Origin: Psilocybe azurescens | Lineage: Eukaryota; Basidiomycota; Agaricomycetes; Agaricales; Agrocybaceae | NCBI GenBank assembly: GCA_023853785.1 | Contig: JAJIRX010000510.1 | Location: forward strand, 372,001-436,000 | Length of the DNA: 64,000 nucleotides | Direction of reading: 5' to 3' | In this document: in pieces, positions 25,669-36,149 of the stretch | Layout: every line of letters starts with the position of its first letter | How positions within the stretch are numbered: the stretch's first letter is position 1 | Notes under the pieces: model-generated | What the model saw: only the letters and a program-made list of their open reading frames with translations | Told to the model about the DNA's origin: nothing | The model's database searches: none | Made by a program: the position numbers and the translations under genes

Positions 25669-26102
25669 ACCGTCCGAACCGTGTCAGGAAGTTCTTATGT
25701 AATCTTCGGAGCTTGAATTATCGTCGCGTCTAGTAGACGCGACAACGCAGATAATTCGAGCCTTTTGAAAGATATAGCATATTTATTTGGCTCGAATAAT
25801 AGATGGTTTAAATTTTGTGTTGAGAGGAGGAGTTTTGCTGCAGCTTTCATTCCGGTGCAGACTGAGCAGAAAGTCGCTTACATAATCTTTTAACTTTGCC
25901 TTGAGCGGACGCATGGGTGTCCAGCACTTCCATATCTGTTTGAAAGCTCTCAAAAATTTACAACAATGTTGATTGACACCTTCTAAAAGTTGCTCTCTCC
26001 AAATTGTCTTTATAGATCTTCTCCTTGTCAAGCAAAGTGCGCGCGATCCTATTTTCAAAGTCCGAAGATTATATAACAACTTTCTGACACGGTTCGGAGG
26101 GT
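25669..26102. mobile_element. MITE-like element with terminal inverted repeats
   Basis: The first 42 bases (25669-25710) and the last 42 (26061-26102) are inverted copies with about five mismatches; both read ..CCGAACCGTGTCA near the ends. TA dinucleotides flank the ends in a way that fits TA target duplication (Tc1/mariner-like), though the left end has extra bases. A near-perfect hairpin lies at 25723-25743 inside a larger imperfect one (25713-25760). A 98-codon minus-strand frame inside resembles nothing I know. About 434 bp, non-autonomous. Confidence 0.75.
25723..25743. repeat. perfect 10-bp hairpin with one-base loop
   Basis: GTCGCGTCTA, one G, then its exact inverse. An outer pair, CTTGAATTATC against GATAATTCGAG, brackets it with one mismatch. 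Confidence 0.85.
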
Positions 26103-26679
26103 AAAAACAGACTTCATATATCGTGAGCCGGTCTAGGAGAGACTAAGTGGCAGTTTCAAGACCCTGGCTTGTCAGTGTAAAAAAGCTAGGGATCTAGAGA
26201 AAATAACCAAATGGCTGATAAGACTATCAGAGAAGTCTATGAGCAGGATACCAGGTCGACCATGGGCCAATGGCTTCCAGGTGCAACTTTGTTCCAACTT
26301 CAGGGTCCATCTCCGACTGAAATCGCTTTCGGATTAGGCGCCGAACAACTAAAGTGCACGTGACGATGGCGGGACTGTCGGGCCGCCCTCGTCGTCGGCT
26401 TGCCTTCATCGTTCAACCCAACTTTTTCTTATCATCGGAGTTCCTCACATTAATTATACACACTGACTACAATGATATCCTATTTTCTGTCCATCTGCAT
26501 TTTTGAACTCAACCTCTAGATACCCTCTACGCCGGTTCCACCTTTGCACGGTAAATGTTCGAAGCGTCATGGGGGCAAAGGGCTTTATATAGAGCGCCGG
26601 ATTTCCGTGAATGAGAATAATGTAAAACCCTCTGCATCTCTCTTTCGGGCTTCAGTCTTATCTATATCTCTAATCAGCT
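26103..26679. other. promoter region of the SDR gene
   Basis: No coding sequence recognised; leader and promoter of the next gene. Confidence 0.4.
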
Positions 26680-27920
26680 ATGACCAATACCGTTCTCATA
26701 ACTGGTGCGGCTGGATGGCTCGGAGGACTAGTAAGCCTTACTTTAGGGTCATTGCGATGGATTTTCTGAAGTTTAACCACTGATGATAGCTCTCTGCTCA
26801 ACTCATCAATGACCCCAAGACCCCGGACCTCCGTTTGATTCTGGCCGACATCTTCGAACTGAAAGCTCCTGCTGCCTCGCAGTCGGTTCTCGTCAAGGTG
26901 GATTTGAGCGACAAAGCTCAGGTCGAGACTCTGTTCACTACTGATTATGGTATTCCTGATACCATATACTGTCTACATGGGATCATGTCTCGAGGGTCTG
27001 AAGATAACTTCGATCTCGGAATTAAAGTCAGCAATCCGCTCAACATTCACAGTCCGTGTCCTTATTTATACAAAATATCAGATCAACGTCGACTCTGTTC
27101 GTTTGTTGCTCGAGGCGACCCGTTCTTACTGCAAACCTTCAATCAAGTTTATCTTTACATCTTCGTTAGCTGTATATGGTGGCCCTCTTGTGAGCTTACC
27201 TATGCTATCTTGGTATTGTGATGTTAAATCTTTGGCTACAGCCTGACGTAGTCACCAGTTCAACGATAGCTACCCCCAAAGCTCGTATGGAGTTGGAAAG
27301 CTCACATCTGAACTCATGGTGAATGAGTATTCTCGTCGCGGGTGGGTGGATGGTCGCATCGTACGTCTACCTACCATCCTCGTCCGCCCTGGTGCTCCAT
27401 CGAACGCTACTTCATCTTTCATTTCCGGTCAGTTAGATTAATACTACTACCTGCTTTATGAAATTCCCTCTGACTGACAGTTACTTTCCTGTTATGCATA
27501 GCTATCATCCGCGAACCACTTAAAGGCTTGAAGACTGTTTGTCCCATCGGCGACTCCATTGACTCACCTGAGCTTGCATTGAAACTATGGCTTGCCTCAC
27601 CTGAAACGACCATCAAGAATATCGTTATCGCAAAACATATCCCTGCCGAAAAGCTCCTCTCACACACCCGTGTCATATGTCTGCCTGGATTTACAGCTAG
27701 TGTCAAAGACGAGCTCAATGCTCTGCTAAAAGTTGCTGGTCAAAATGCACTGGATTTCGTGAAGTTTAAAGACGATCCAGTTAACCGGCGCATTGTATCA
27801 TCCTGGCCCTCGGCTTTCGATAATGCGTACTCTTTAAGCCTCGGATTTATCGTGGATGAGAGGGGTATGGAACCTATCGTACGACGGTTTCGGGACAACG
27901 TTGCCGCTGGTGAAGCGTAA
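26680..27920 (+). CDS. NAD-dependent epimerase/dehydratase-type SDR (D-erythronate dehydrogenase-like)
   Basis: Extended SDR with N-terminal MTNTVLITGAAGWLGG (TGxxGxxG NAD motif), then ADIFELKAP and VKVDLSD, HGIMSRGSEDNFDLG, IFTSSLAVYGG and the catalytic YxxxK in SSYGVGK. The 'HGIMS..E..FDLG' stretch and the tail (PSAFDNAYSLSLGF) resemble DenD-type D-erythronate dehydrogenases, so oxidation of a sugar acid is a fair guess. Exons: 26680-26730, 26790-27026, 27082-27189, one from 27242, and a last exon near 27503-27920. In the fourth exon one base is missing near the two C at 27255-27256: upstream reads PDVVT, while FNDSYPQSSYGVGK lies in the next frame. It sits downstream of the class II aldolase. 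Confidence 0.85.
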
Positions 27921-28515
27921 ATTCATGAGACGCCAATTAAATGGTTTCTCATTTTTTGTCCTCATGGTTTGATGGACATATTTAGGATGGGTATGTGTGT
28001 ACCGTGGCGGCGTGGCCTACCATGGCTCGTCGGATAGAAGTTATCCAGGCTCCGATTTGAAAGCAGAAACCTTCACTGTAAAATTTTTCGCCTGAGCGGC
28101 ATCTAATGAGCGAAGATACGTTGTAAGCGCATCCCGTCACGTACGACTGGAGTCGTACCCGGTTTGATTAGCGGTACGCACGATTCAATGCATTTTAGGT
28201 AGAAGCATACTTGAGAGCCGACCAGTCAGATGGAAGTCCGGCATTGAGTAGACGGTATTTGGCACGCGAATCCGACTCGGTGATACCGCTTGCGAGTACC
28301 ACATTCGATTACCGATGTTACTTTACCCAGGCCCATCAAGTTTCAGTCCTTGTCTGCTTCCACTTGTCGACTTCCACGTTCTTCGTTTCTCATAGCTCCT
28401 CGAAAAGCTAAAGAAAAGGTTACTGGCAAATCAGCACCAGCCTCTTTTCTCGAATCAACTTTGAATCAACGGTCAAATCGAACTCAAGTTATACCCAAAG
28501 AGTCCCTTGCCAGCC
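27921..28515. other. intergenic between SDR and DUF2470 gene
   Basis: No convincing coding sequence; 3' end of the SDR gene and promoter of the next. Confidence 0.45.
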
Positions 28516-29329
28516 ATGTCGCCAGATCCCGTTGCAGAGAAATCCGGATTCCTTCGCATGTATATGTCGAATCATCCTGATACATTAGTTGCATATGCCA
28601 AATGGTTCGGGAAGGTCAACGAGGTCATCACAAGCGCGGAAATGTCAGCTATCGACTGCAATGTGAGCACCTATTTGATCGATGTACTCTGGAACCAACG
28701 CTAATACTGATACTGTGATTAGAGCATGACTTTGACTTGCACGATGAAAGGGGGTTCAAAGAAAGACGTTAGAGTCCCCATAGAGCCCCCACTTTCCGGC
28801 TATGAAGACGTAAAACCTCGTCTGCTGGAAATGAAAGCGTTCGCCCAGGAAGGACTTGGAATGGTGCGTCAATATGCCATGTACCACAATGCTCTATATG
28901 AATCCTTTTGTTCTAGATCAAGGCACCACATATTACAACGTTCGAATTTCCAAAGGACGCTTGGGTGGTGACAGCCATGTATTTCCTCGGTTTATTCTTC
29001 TACACCCTCCCCGGACATCCCTCTGTCTTTGGCCAGGTTGCAGACTTCATAACCGCATACACCGGAACTGCTGTTATAAAATACACCCTCTTGTGTCTTA
29101 CGGGCTTCCACACTTTGGAATCGATCTACATGTATAGCCTATGCCGAAGACATTCTACAGGATTTGCACTCGGGGTGTGTTGTCTTATGTCAAAACGTAA
29201 CTGTTCGCTAATGATTATTTGAAGGCATTATACGTCACATCTACTTTCTTCGGTGGTTACCCTACCTGGGTAAATCTACGCAGAAAAATACAAGCGGCTC
29301 GCATTGATTCTGTGATGAAAATTCAATGA
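28516..29329 (+). CDS. DUF2470 integral membrane protein
   Basis: Four exons (28516-28662, 28723-28863, one from about 28919 to 29175 and a last one from about 29225) join cleanly. The N-terminal half is a DUF2470-type domain (SNHPDTLVAYAKWFGKV, SAIDCNSMTLTCTMKGGSK, RVPIEPPLSGYEDVKPRLLEM), the small fold found at the C-terminus of heme-utilisation proteins. The second half has three or four hydrophobic spans (AMYFLGLFFYTL, TAVIKYTLLCLTGFHTLES, ALYVTSTFFGGYPTWVNLRRK), like the DUF4499/TMEM254 part of this fungal family. Function unknown; a heme or flavin link would only be analogy. Confidence 0.82.
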
Positions 29330-29718
29330 CCGCTGTGGTCATTGACAATAGTGTCCTATGTATGTATAGTATATAATTTACGAGTCCAAAAAGATTTATT
29401 CGGAATCGATTAATTTTGGGAGTCGGAAGTGTACATATGATTCAAACACGGTTCAAACATTTATTGCGGTCAATCATAGCACTTACTACGTGTCGTATCT
29501 GCAACCCAATGTGAAGGGCAGGTGATAGAAGTCGTCTCCTGTCGTGATCGTGGTAATCTGATTGGTTCTGGATAGCTCTTACCGTCAGTCACTGCGGTCC
29601 ACATAACATGACACCTTCATCAAAGAGATGCAGACCGGTTCTAACTTCCTGTGCGCTGAGCGAGGGACATAACCTCTATTCTCGACTTGATTAGTAAAAT
29701 TAAAACGACGCTGAAGGC
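29330..29718. other. intergenic
   Basis: Between the DUF2470 gene and the broken F-box gene; nothing recognised. Confidence 0.45.
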
Positions 29719-31474
29719 ATGCTTGCGGAGATTCCAGATCGGACAACACCCAATCCAACTTCTCACCCACAGATAACTGGCAACGATATTCCTGATGATG
29801 TATGGCGCGTCATTGTCCGGCTAGTTTCGTTAGGCGGCTCCGTTACCCAATACATGGGTGTGAATCGGACATTCTACAACTATGCACTCGATCGACGATA
29901 CCGTGAGGTACGATGGGTTGTTCTGGACCAGGGCTTTGTAAAGCAACTTGACTGCTTGCAGTGAGTCTACGTATTACTTTCAGGCAACATGAGGACCGTC
30001 ACCTCATGCAATCTCAATGCAGATCCCCTCTTATAGCTCAACGTGTGCATACCTTGCATATACGTGCCTGGTTCATCCAATACCTTCTAAAGCGCGACAT
30101 CTTGTTCAATTCTCCCTCTTCTCCCCATAAAACCAACAGTACACTAATGGACTCTTTGCTATCCATTTCTTCAACACTTGGACTAGACCCTTTTTTAAGA
30201 GCAGGGGGTGGATGCTTCAGCACGAAGATGAGCAATCAAAGGACAGCCCACTTTCCTTCGAAACAACGATAACGTCAATGATGAAGGCCGTAGAAGGAAT
30301 GACGAATGTAGTAGAATTCAACTTCGAATGGCGGGATCTACCTCTCAACAAGGATACCCTGATGTTCCTAATCTCGACTAAGAGGGCCTTCGATAACAGT
30401 TTGCGCAAGCTCACTTTACGGGCACCGATATCCAAGTTCAGAGCGCTTCTTCGTAACGCCAACTTCGGCAACATTGAGGAGCTGGACTTCCACTTTGACT
30501 ATCAGACAGGTCACACATCTGAAACTTCAGATCCGGATGTACAGAATTTGCTGGACACCATCATCCCGTTTATCAACCAGCGTCGATCCTCTCTGCAATC
30601 TCTGACCATATCCTCACCATCTTCTACGGATCTTTTCTTCCTTTTTTAGTGCTCTTCCGTCTGATCTTAGGTCTTTACGGCGTTTTGGAGTTGATATTTC
30701 TTTTCATCAGGATTTCCTTTCTAACCCAAACGGGATCATTCAATTCTTGGAGTCTTGCGCAATCAGTCTTCGGCATGTTTCTTTATCGGCCAATTGGGAA
30801 CATACGCATTTCGGGTCTGTTCCCAAGAGTCAAAGTGCAGACAATAGCCACGTCGTGATGTCAAATGAAAATAACATCAATACTCAGAGTGTCAACAAAC
30901 CATGGGTCCGCATGAACAACCTACTTCTAGCTCATCCAACATGTCTTTCTTCGCTCAGATCACTCCAAATCGCCTTTATATCTCTGGGCAAGACTATACC
31001 TCTTGTCCGCCGATCTAGTGATACTTTGACGCGACTTCACCTGATGGGTCGGTACCTCACAAAAAACGAAGTTGCGGAAGTTGTAGGGCTATTCAGTCAC
31101 CGATCACTTGAGTTCCAACACCTTGAACTCGCAGTCGCCTTGCTGGATTACGCACTCTTACTGACAATGGCTACAGGACTCCCTGATTTGATTTCCCTTG
31201 TACTCATTTTTGAGAAATATAATGACGTGAGTTGATTAAACATTCGCTGAAGAAAAGATTGGGGCTGACTTCGCTTGTTCTTATGATAATCAAGTTTGAA
31301 TGTGTAGAGCCTGACTCTGCTCTAACTGAATGGAAGGTATCTTCTGTAGAGGTGCACGATGGGCGTTTTCGTACTATGGATCGTGACTATCGCTACCACT
31401 TTACCTCGGAGCGTGTTATAAGGCAAACCATTTCATCACTATTATACAACCTGCGGAGAACATCCAGTCAATGA
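29719..31474 (+). CDS. F-box/Leu-rich protein with several frame breaks (possible pseudogene)
   Basis: Starts MLAEIPDRTTPNPTSHPQ, then an F-box-like segment GNDIPDDVWRVIVRLVSLGG with GVNRTFYNYALDRRYREVRW. After one intron the second exon gives RVHTLHIRAWFI, typical of agaricomycete F-box proteins, and a Leu-rich tail. The frame must change three times: at five G 30204-30208 (one base missing), in the T-rich stretch 30633-30647 (one base too many, or an intron ending in TTTTTTAG) and around 31230-31233 (one base missing). With three breaks in 1.7 kb it is the best pseudogene candidate here, although each site also fits a homopolymer error. Confidence 0.6.
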
Positions 31475-32899
31475 TTGGCCTTCGCTGTCCTTTCTAACAT
31501 ATTTAGATCCGATTCTCTTCAGGTCTTGGTGTATTTTATCCGCTCGAGGCTCAAGCTGACTAAATTGTACTCAAGGTCAGATTTTACGGCAAGTAGTTCC
31601 GGCATGAAGTCTCTCGTTGCAAGGACACGTCCTCAAATGTGGTATGAAGTTCTTTTCCGGTCTTCTGTTTCCATTTTGATTTTAGTCAGCGCTTCGAGCG
31701 CTCAACGGTTCCCCGGCGCATTCTCACTCTGCTCCCCTTTCTAAAAATTCTTCTCTCCATCCTCACCAGAGGGTTCTTTGGTCTAACCAACTTTAGCCTC
31801 AAAACCAGCCAGGCTTCCCCTGAGAATTTATACATCAACATAAGCAGGTAAGTTTTAGCGTTTCCTTCTTTCATTATGTTTTAATTATTGTAATTCAATA
31901 GGTGGTTGCTTCGAATTGGATCGCAGTCTCTTCTCGTGCAGTGCTGCGATTTGCTACGTTGTAAGCCGCCTGACATTTAGTCATGTTTTCTTTTATAAGT
32001 TATGTAAGGTTCTGCCTGGAAGTCGCCGGAATTCGGGAACCTGCTATTTTCGAAATTCGAAACCTCAGAACGGCCATCTGTCAAGTTTTCTCCTTGGTAC
32101 TCGGTTTCGGAGATCTGAGGCCACGTTAAATACTCAAAAAGTGCCCAGCGGTGTACGTATTGTGTTTGGTTAGGTTGAGGTACTTCGGACGAAGATTTAC
32201 CTGATGGCAATTGGCATCCAACGCTTTGCTGGCAACTTCTTGAAGTGGGCTGGGCCCATCTTAATTTATACGTACATACGTTGCTCTAAGACTTTCTAAG
32301 GCCGCTCACGATGCAGGGTCAGTGAGTCCCGCTGATATCCGTTTGCTAATATGTCTGACTCGGAGACACACTGATCAGCCCACTTAGGCGACATGTGTAC
32401 AGTGAGAATGTGAGCCTTGATTATCACCTCTTTCGCCAAAGGATTTTGAGCGCTTCAAATCTTAGAGGATGTCTGAACTCCTCGTGGCTCTCACTGACAG
32501 GGTTCGAAGTATGTTTGATAACGGCATTTGAAATTCAATTTAATTCCACAAGCGCTTACAGTCCTCGGCTCTATGTATATAAGTAATGCCGTTTCTCGAT
32601 CGGGTAACTTAACGGTTCTAACATAAAAATCATGCTTCTAGCGTATATTTACGTGTGTCAGATTTTGAAAAAATATCATGGCTGTATGTAATCTCCAGCA
32701 AACAAGTAGCTTCTAATTCATCTCGGGAAAAATGGAGCCCAAACTCCAATGGGACAGTTTCCTGCTCGACTGGTGGTGACCAAAAATCTATAAAGACTCA
32801 CCGCGCTCATTCAAGTTCTTCAGTCGAATAACCAACTTCGCCTTCTTCAACCACTCAACAGCCAATCTTTAACAAACCCACTTTCTTTACTCGTTAACA
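31475..32899. other. intergenic upstream of the hydrophobin
   Basis: About 1.4 kb, no recognisable gene. Its last 200 bases hold the hydrophobin promoter and a C/T- and CA-rich leader. A possible remnant of the F-box gene's 3' end lies up to about 31740. Confidence 0.5.
32789..32795 (+). promoter_or_regulatory. TATA box of the hydrophobin gene
   Basis: TATAAAG, 111 bases upstream of the start codon, followed by a C/T- and CA-rich leader typical of strongly expressed basidiomycete genes. Confidence 0.7.
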
Positions 32900-33461
32900 A
32901 TGTTCTCCAAGATTGCCCTCTTCGCTGCCGCCTCCATGGCTCTCCTTGTTGCCGCCGCCCCTACCCCAGGAGGCTCTGGTGACATGTCGAACTCTTGCAA
33001 CACTGGACCAGTTCAATGCTGTATGTTCTATTCCAAATCATGTTTCACTAGGCCACGTTCTTAGTTTTAATTTAATTCAATTCGAATTTTTTGTTTAATT
33101 ATCCAGGCAACCAAATGTTCGATTCCAACACCGAGCAGGCTAACTTCTTGCTTGCCCTCGTCGGCGCCGTTGTTGGACCTATCACCGGCCAGATTGGCGC
33201 GAACTGCTCTCCTATCAGTGCTATTGGCATTGCGGGGAACTCTTGGTTCGTAATGTTTCTTGAAATATTCGCTACAGGCCGCTGACATTTGTCTTTCTAT
33301 TTGTAGCACTCAGCAACCCGTTTGCTGCACCAACAACGATTTTAGTAAGTCTCCTTGACTAAAATCAGATGGCTTTATTAATTGCTCATTTTTTTTTTTA
33401 AAAATTTACTTTAGACGGTCTCGTTAATGTTGGTTGCACCCCCATCAACGTCAACCTCTAA
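32900..33461 (+). CDS. class I hydrophobin
   Basis: Secreted, surface-active coat protein that self-assembles at air-water borders on hyphae and fruiting bodies. Four exons (32900-33020, 33107-33245, 33307-33344, 33415-33461) join cleanly to 114 residues. Residues 1-20 (MFSKIALFAAASMALLVAAA) are a clear signal peptide. Eight cysteines stand in the hydrophobin order: C-x6-CC, a single C after about 30 residues (GANCSPIS), C-x5-CC (SCTQQPVCC) and a final C (NVGCTPINVNL). The long variable spacing after the first CC and the three introns fit class I hydrophobins of Agaricomycetes. Only one copy is in this window. Confidence 0.96.
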
Positions 33462-33772
33462 ATAACCAGAGCTCGCTCTGATTAATTTGGAGGTGGTTTC
33501 GATGAGCGAAACATTGTCCGAGTTAAATTGGGATTCGAATTAGCTGTCGTCACTCGTTTACTACATTCCTACATACCATGGTATCTAATCAAAAAATAAT
33601 TTGCGCGCGAACTGTCTGCTGAAAATGAGTGCATATCGAAGAACGAGTTATCTGAGATTGACCAGATGCATTGGGTGTCCAACGCGCCATGTATACACGT
33701 TTTTCTTACCTTGTATTCAATTTGGTTTGTGAGGGCTCTGGCGTCAAGTATTCTAGACAGCAATGTCTATAG
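33462..33772. other. convergent 3' region hydrophobin / Rieske-DUF455
   Basis: Space between converging genes; nothing else seen. Confidence 0.5.
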
Positions 33773-35690
33773 TCATGCTTTATCGTATTGAATGTGTAGA
33801 GGTGCCACATCAGCGTTCAAGTTTGCAACCCGATTTTCATTCTTGCTCCCCTGTTCGAGCTTGGCTATGAAACCCATTTCACCCTTGAGGTCTTCATAGA
33901 AATGAGGGGTCAACCCCGCCTTTTCCCTGTCCTCGACGTTGAAAGGGCCCTTGACATCGCCTCTCCAGCCTCTTCTCACTTCTTCTCTGAAGGCCGACAC
34001 AGGATCAACTGTCCCTTCCTGCGCACATACCCATGTAAACCACCGATGCCCCGAAGTAACATGTGTGACCTCGTCCGCATGGATAATCTCCATGACTCTG
34101 ACCGTCTCCGTGTCTCCAGCTCTTCGGAAACGCTCAATGGTTGCCGGATTGATATCTAAGCCGCGTGCTTCATGTACGAGATGGATAATTGCAAGCCGGG
34201 AGCGAAGTGAGTGCGAAGTCACAGTGGCCGACTCCCAGAGCGATGCATGCACGGGCATACTGCCGTATGGCGTCGAAGGTGAGATTGCTGCGAGTCTTGC
34301 AGTAAGTAAGGAACTGTCCAAATGTGTCAGTGATTTCTCTTTGGTAGTTGAAGACGAATATAGGCTTCACAAATGTTTTGACTCATCGAGGGCCATTTTG
34401 GAGAAATCAGAGAAGAAAGCGGGTGGTAGGTCGGGATGGTCTGGCCCAAATCGTACCATGATGTCCCATCTAATCGTGAATTCACGTTAGAAGACCCCAC
34501 AATAGAAAAGTGTTATCTTACGCGAGGTCGATCCTGAGAGGCAATCAAAGGACGATTAGCAAGCTAGTCACTGAGAAGAGTGGCTTGTTTGACTGCTTAC
34601 GCCCATTGTTCGATGTTGGCCAGTGCATGCAGCATTACAGCAAGATTCTTTCGACTCTTGACCTTCTTGGGATCTACAGTGTTTCTTGCGAAAGATTCCT
34701 CTCTTAATGGCACATCTGGTGGTCGGGGTACCTTAGGAGACTTATGTCCTATCGAACCTAATTTACCTGTCCGGAAAAGGTCGACGGCGTGCCGGGTACG
34801 CTCAACCTGGATATTTTAGAATGAAAGCCTGTTGAACATGCAGGGAGCGCGACATACCTTCAGTGTAGGATTTGGGGTGTTTAAGATAAGAACTGCCCAT
34901 TGCATAAGAGTTTTAGGAGGATTGATGGCTGGAACGACAGGTTCCACTTCGTATGTCTCGACGGATACCGCCATTTCCGTATGTTTAATGGCTTTGGGTG
35001 GCGGTGGTGGATCCGCGAATTCTTTTAGCAGATTAGTTGTATGAGCGCCTAGAGGCCTCAAGACGGCGCACCTTCTGAGACCGGTCGTAATTCGACTAGA
35101 CGCCAATTCCTTCCTTCCTCGGGTGTTTGCATGAAAACTTTCTCGACTCCATCCGCTGGATCAATCCTGACCTCGACATCATATGTACACGCTTTCAGAC
35201 CCGTCTCACTCTTTCCAGTCTTCAAGTCAAAGTCATACCTGTTAGTGCAATGTTTTGCGTTCAAAGCTTTCTTTAGCAAGATAGCAAGGATGCAAACAAC
35301 GAACCTATGCCATGGACAAACAGCTACCATCCCAGTCTCGCACTCTTCGATGTCTGCATGAGACATGTCCGCCCCAAGATGTGGACAGCTAGATTCCATA
35401 ACGTATATCTGCCTTTGGTTTGAACTTGAGCTAGTCGACAAGCCATGTTCGTCTGTCTCAGGCAGGCACAAGTCGTCGCTTATTGAGTCTTTGGACCTAG
35501 GATCCTGTAGTGTTGATAGTCGAAACAAAATCAAAGAGTGATATTTGCCTTCTTGGGAGCGAAGTGTGATCGTAAACCGAAAGTGGCTGAGAAGATCTCG
35601 TAGCGGTGCAATCCTAGATGCAATGTTAGCGAAGCAAAGGTATTCCAGTCATGCGGACTTCAACGAAGATACTCACTGAAGTTGTTCCAT
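33773..35690 (-). CDS. fusion: Rieske [2Fe-2S] domain + DUF455 ferritin-like domain
   Basis: Begins MEQLQIAPLRDLLSHFRFTI. The first part is a Rieske domain with both cluster motifs: CPHLGADMSH (C-x-H) and AVCPWHRYDF (C-x2-H). A Pro-rich linker (FADPPPPPKAIKH) leads to the DUF455 part: PPKTLMQWAVLILNTPNPTLK, VERTRHAVDLFRTGKLG, MLHALANIEQWA, then HASLWESA, RLAIIHLVHEARGLD and MEIIHADEVTHVTSGHRWF, whose Glu/His pairs suggest a di-iron ferritin-like site. One base is missing near 35058-35063, between VELRPVSEGAPS and RPLGAHTTNLLKEF. I recall such fusions in other basidiomycetes. A redox enzyme fed by the Rieske cluster is plausible; the substrate is unknown. Confidence 0.82.
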
Positions 35691-36149
35691 GGTATAGTTA
35701 GAGGTAAGAGACGAAGAGCGCGATCCAACAAATTTGGATTCACTCAAAGTAGCCAACCGTCTTGTAGATCTTATCTGATAGATGTCTCTTTCGATTCTCC
35801 GAGGCCTTTTAGCCACATTCAAGCGTCTCTGCAGCGGCATGAGCCACCTCATGATCATGGTTGAAAATGGCCAGTTATCGCCGAATAGCCGATCAAGAAA
35901 GCGCCTCGAGTGTGAACGAAAACATGGATTTGCATTTTGTCAATTAAATAGATGTTATGTGTACATTGTACAACAATCGAGCAGTGAAAGAAAACCGCAA
36001 TACGAGTTAATACATAGATGCAAGATATCCCAGATGCAAAAAAAGTAGATACAATCGAGAAAGGGAGTGTATAGTGGAACCGAAGGAGGAAAAGAAAAAA
36101 GAGGGATTAAACGCCTTGAGACCTAATTTCGGCGAGACCAGGAATCTGC
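35691..36149. other. intergenic between Rieske-DUF455 gene and the transcription factor
   Basis: Promoter of the Rieske gene and 3' region of the transcription factor; nothing else seen. Confidence 0.45.
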
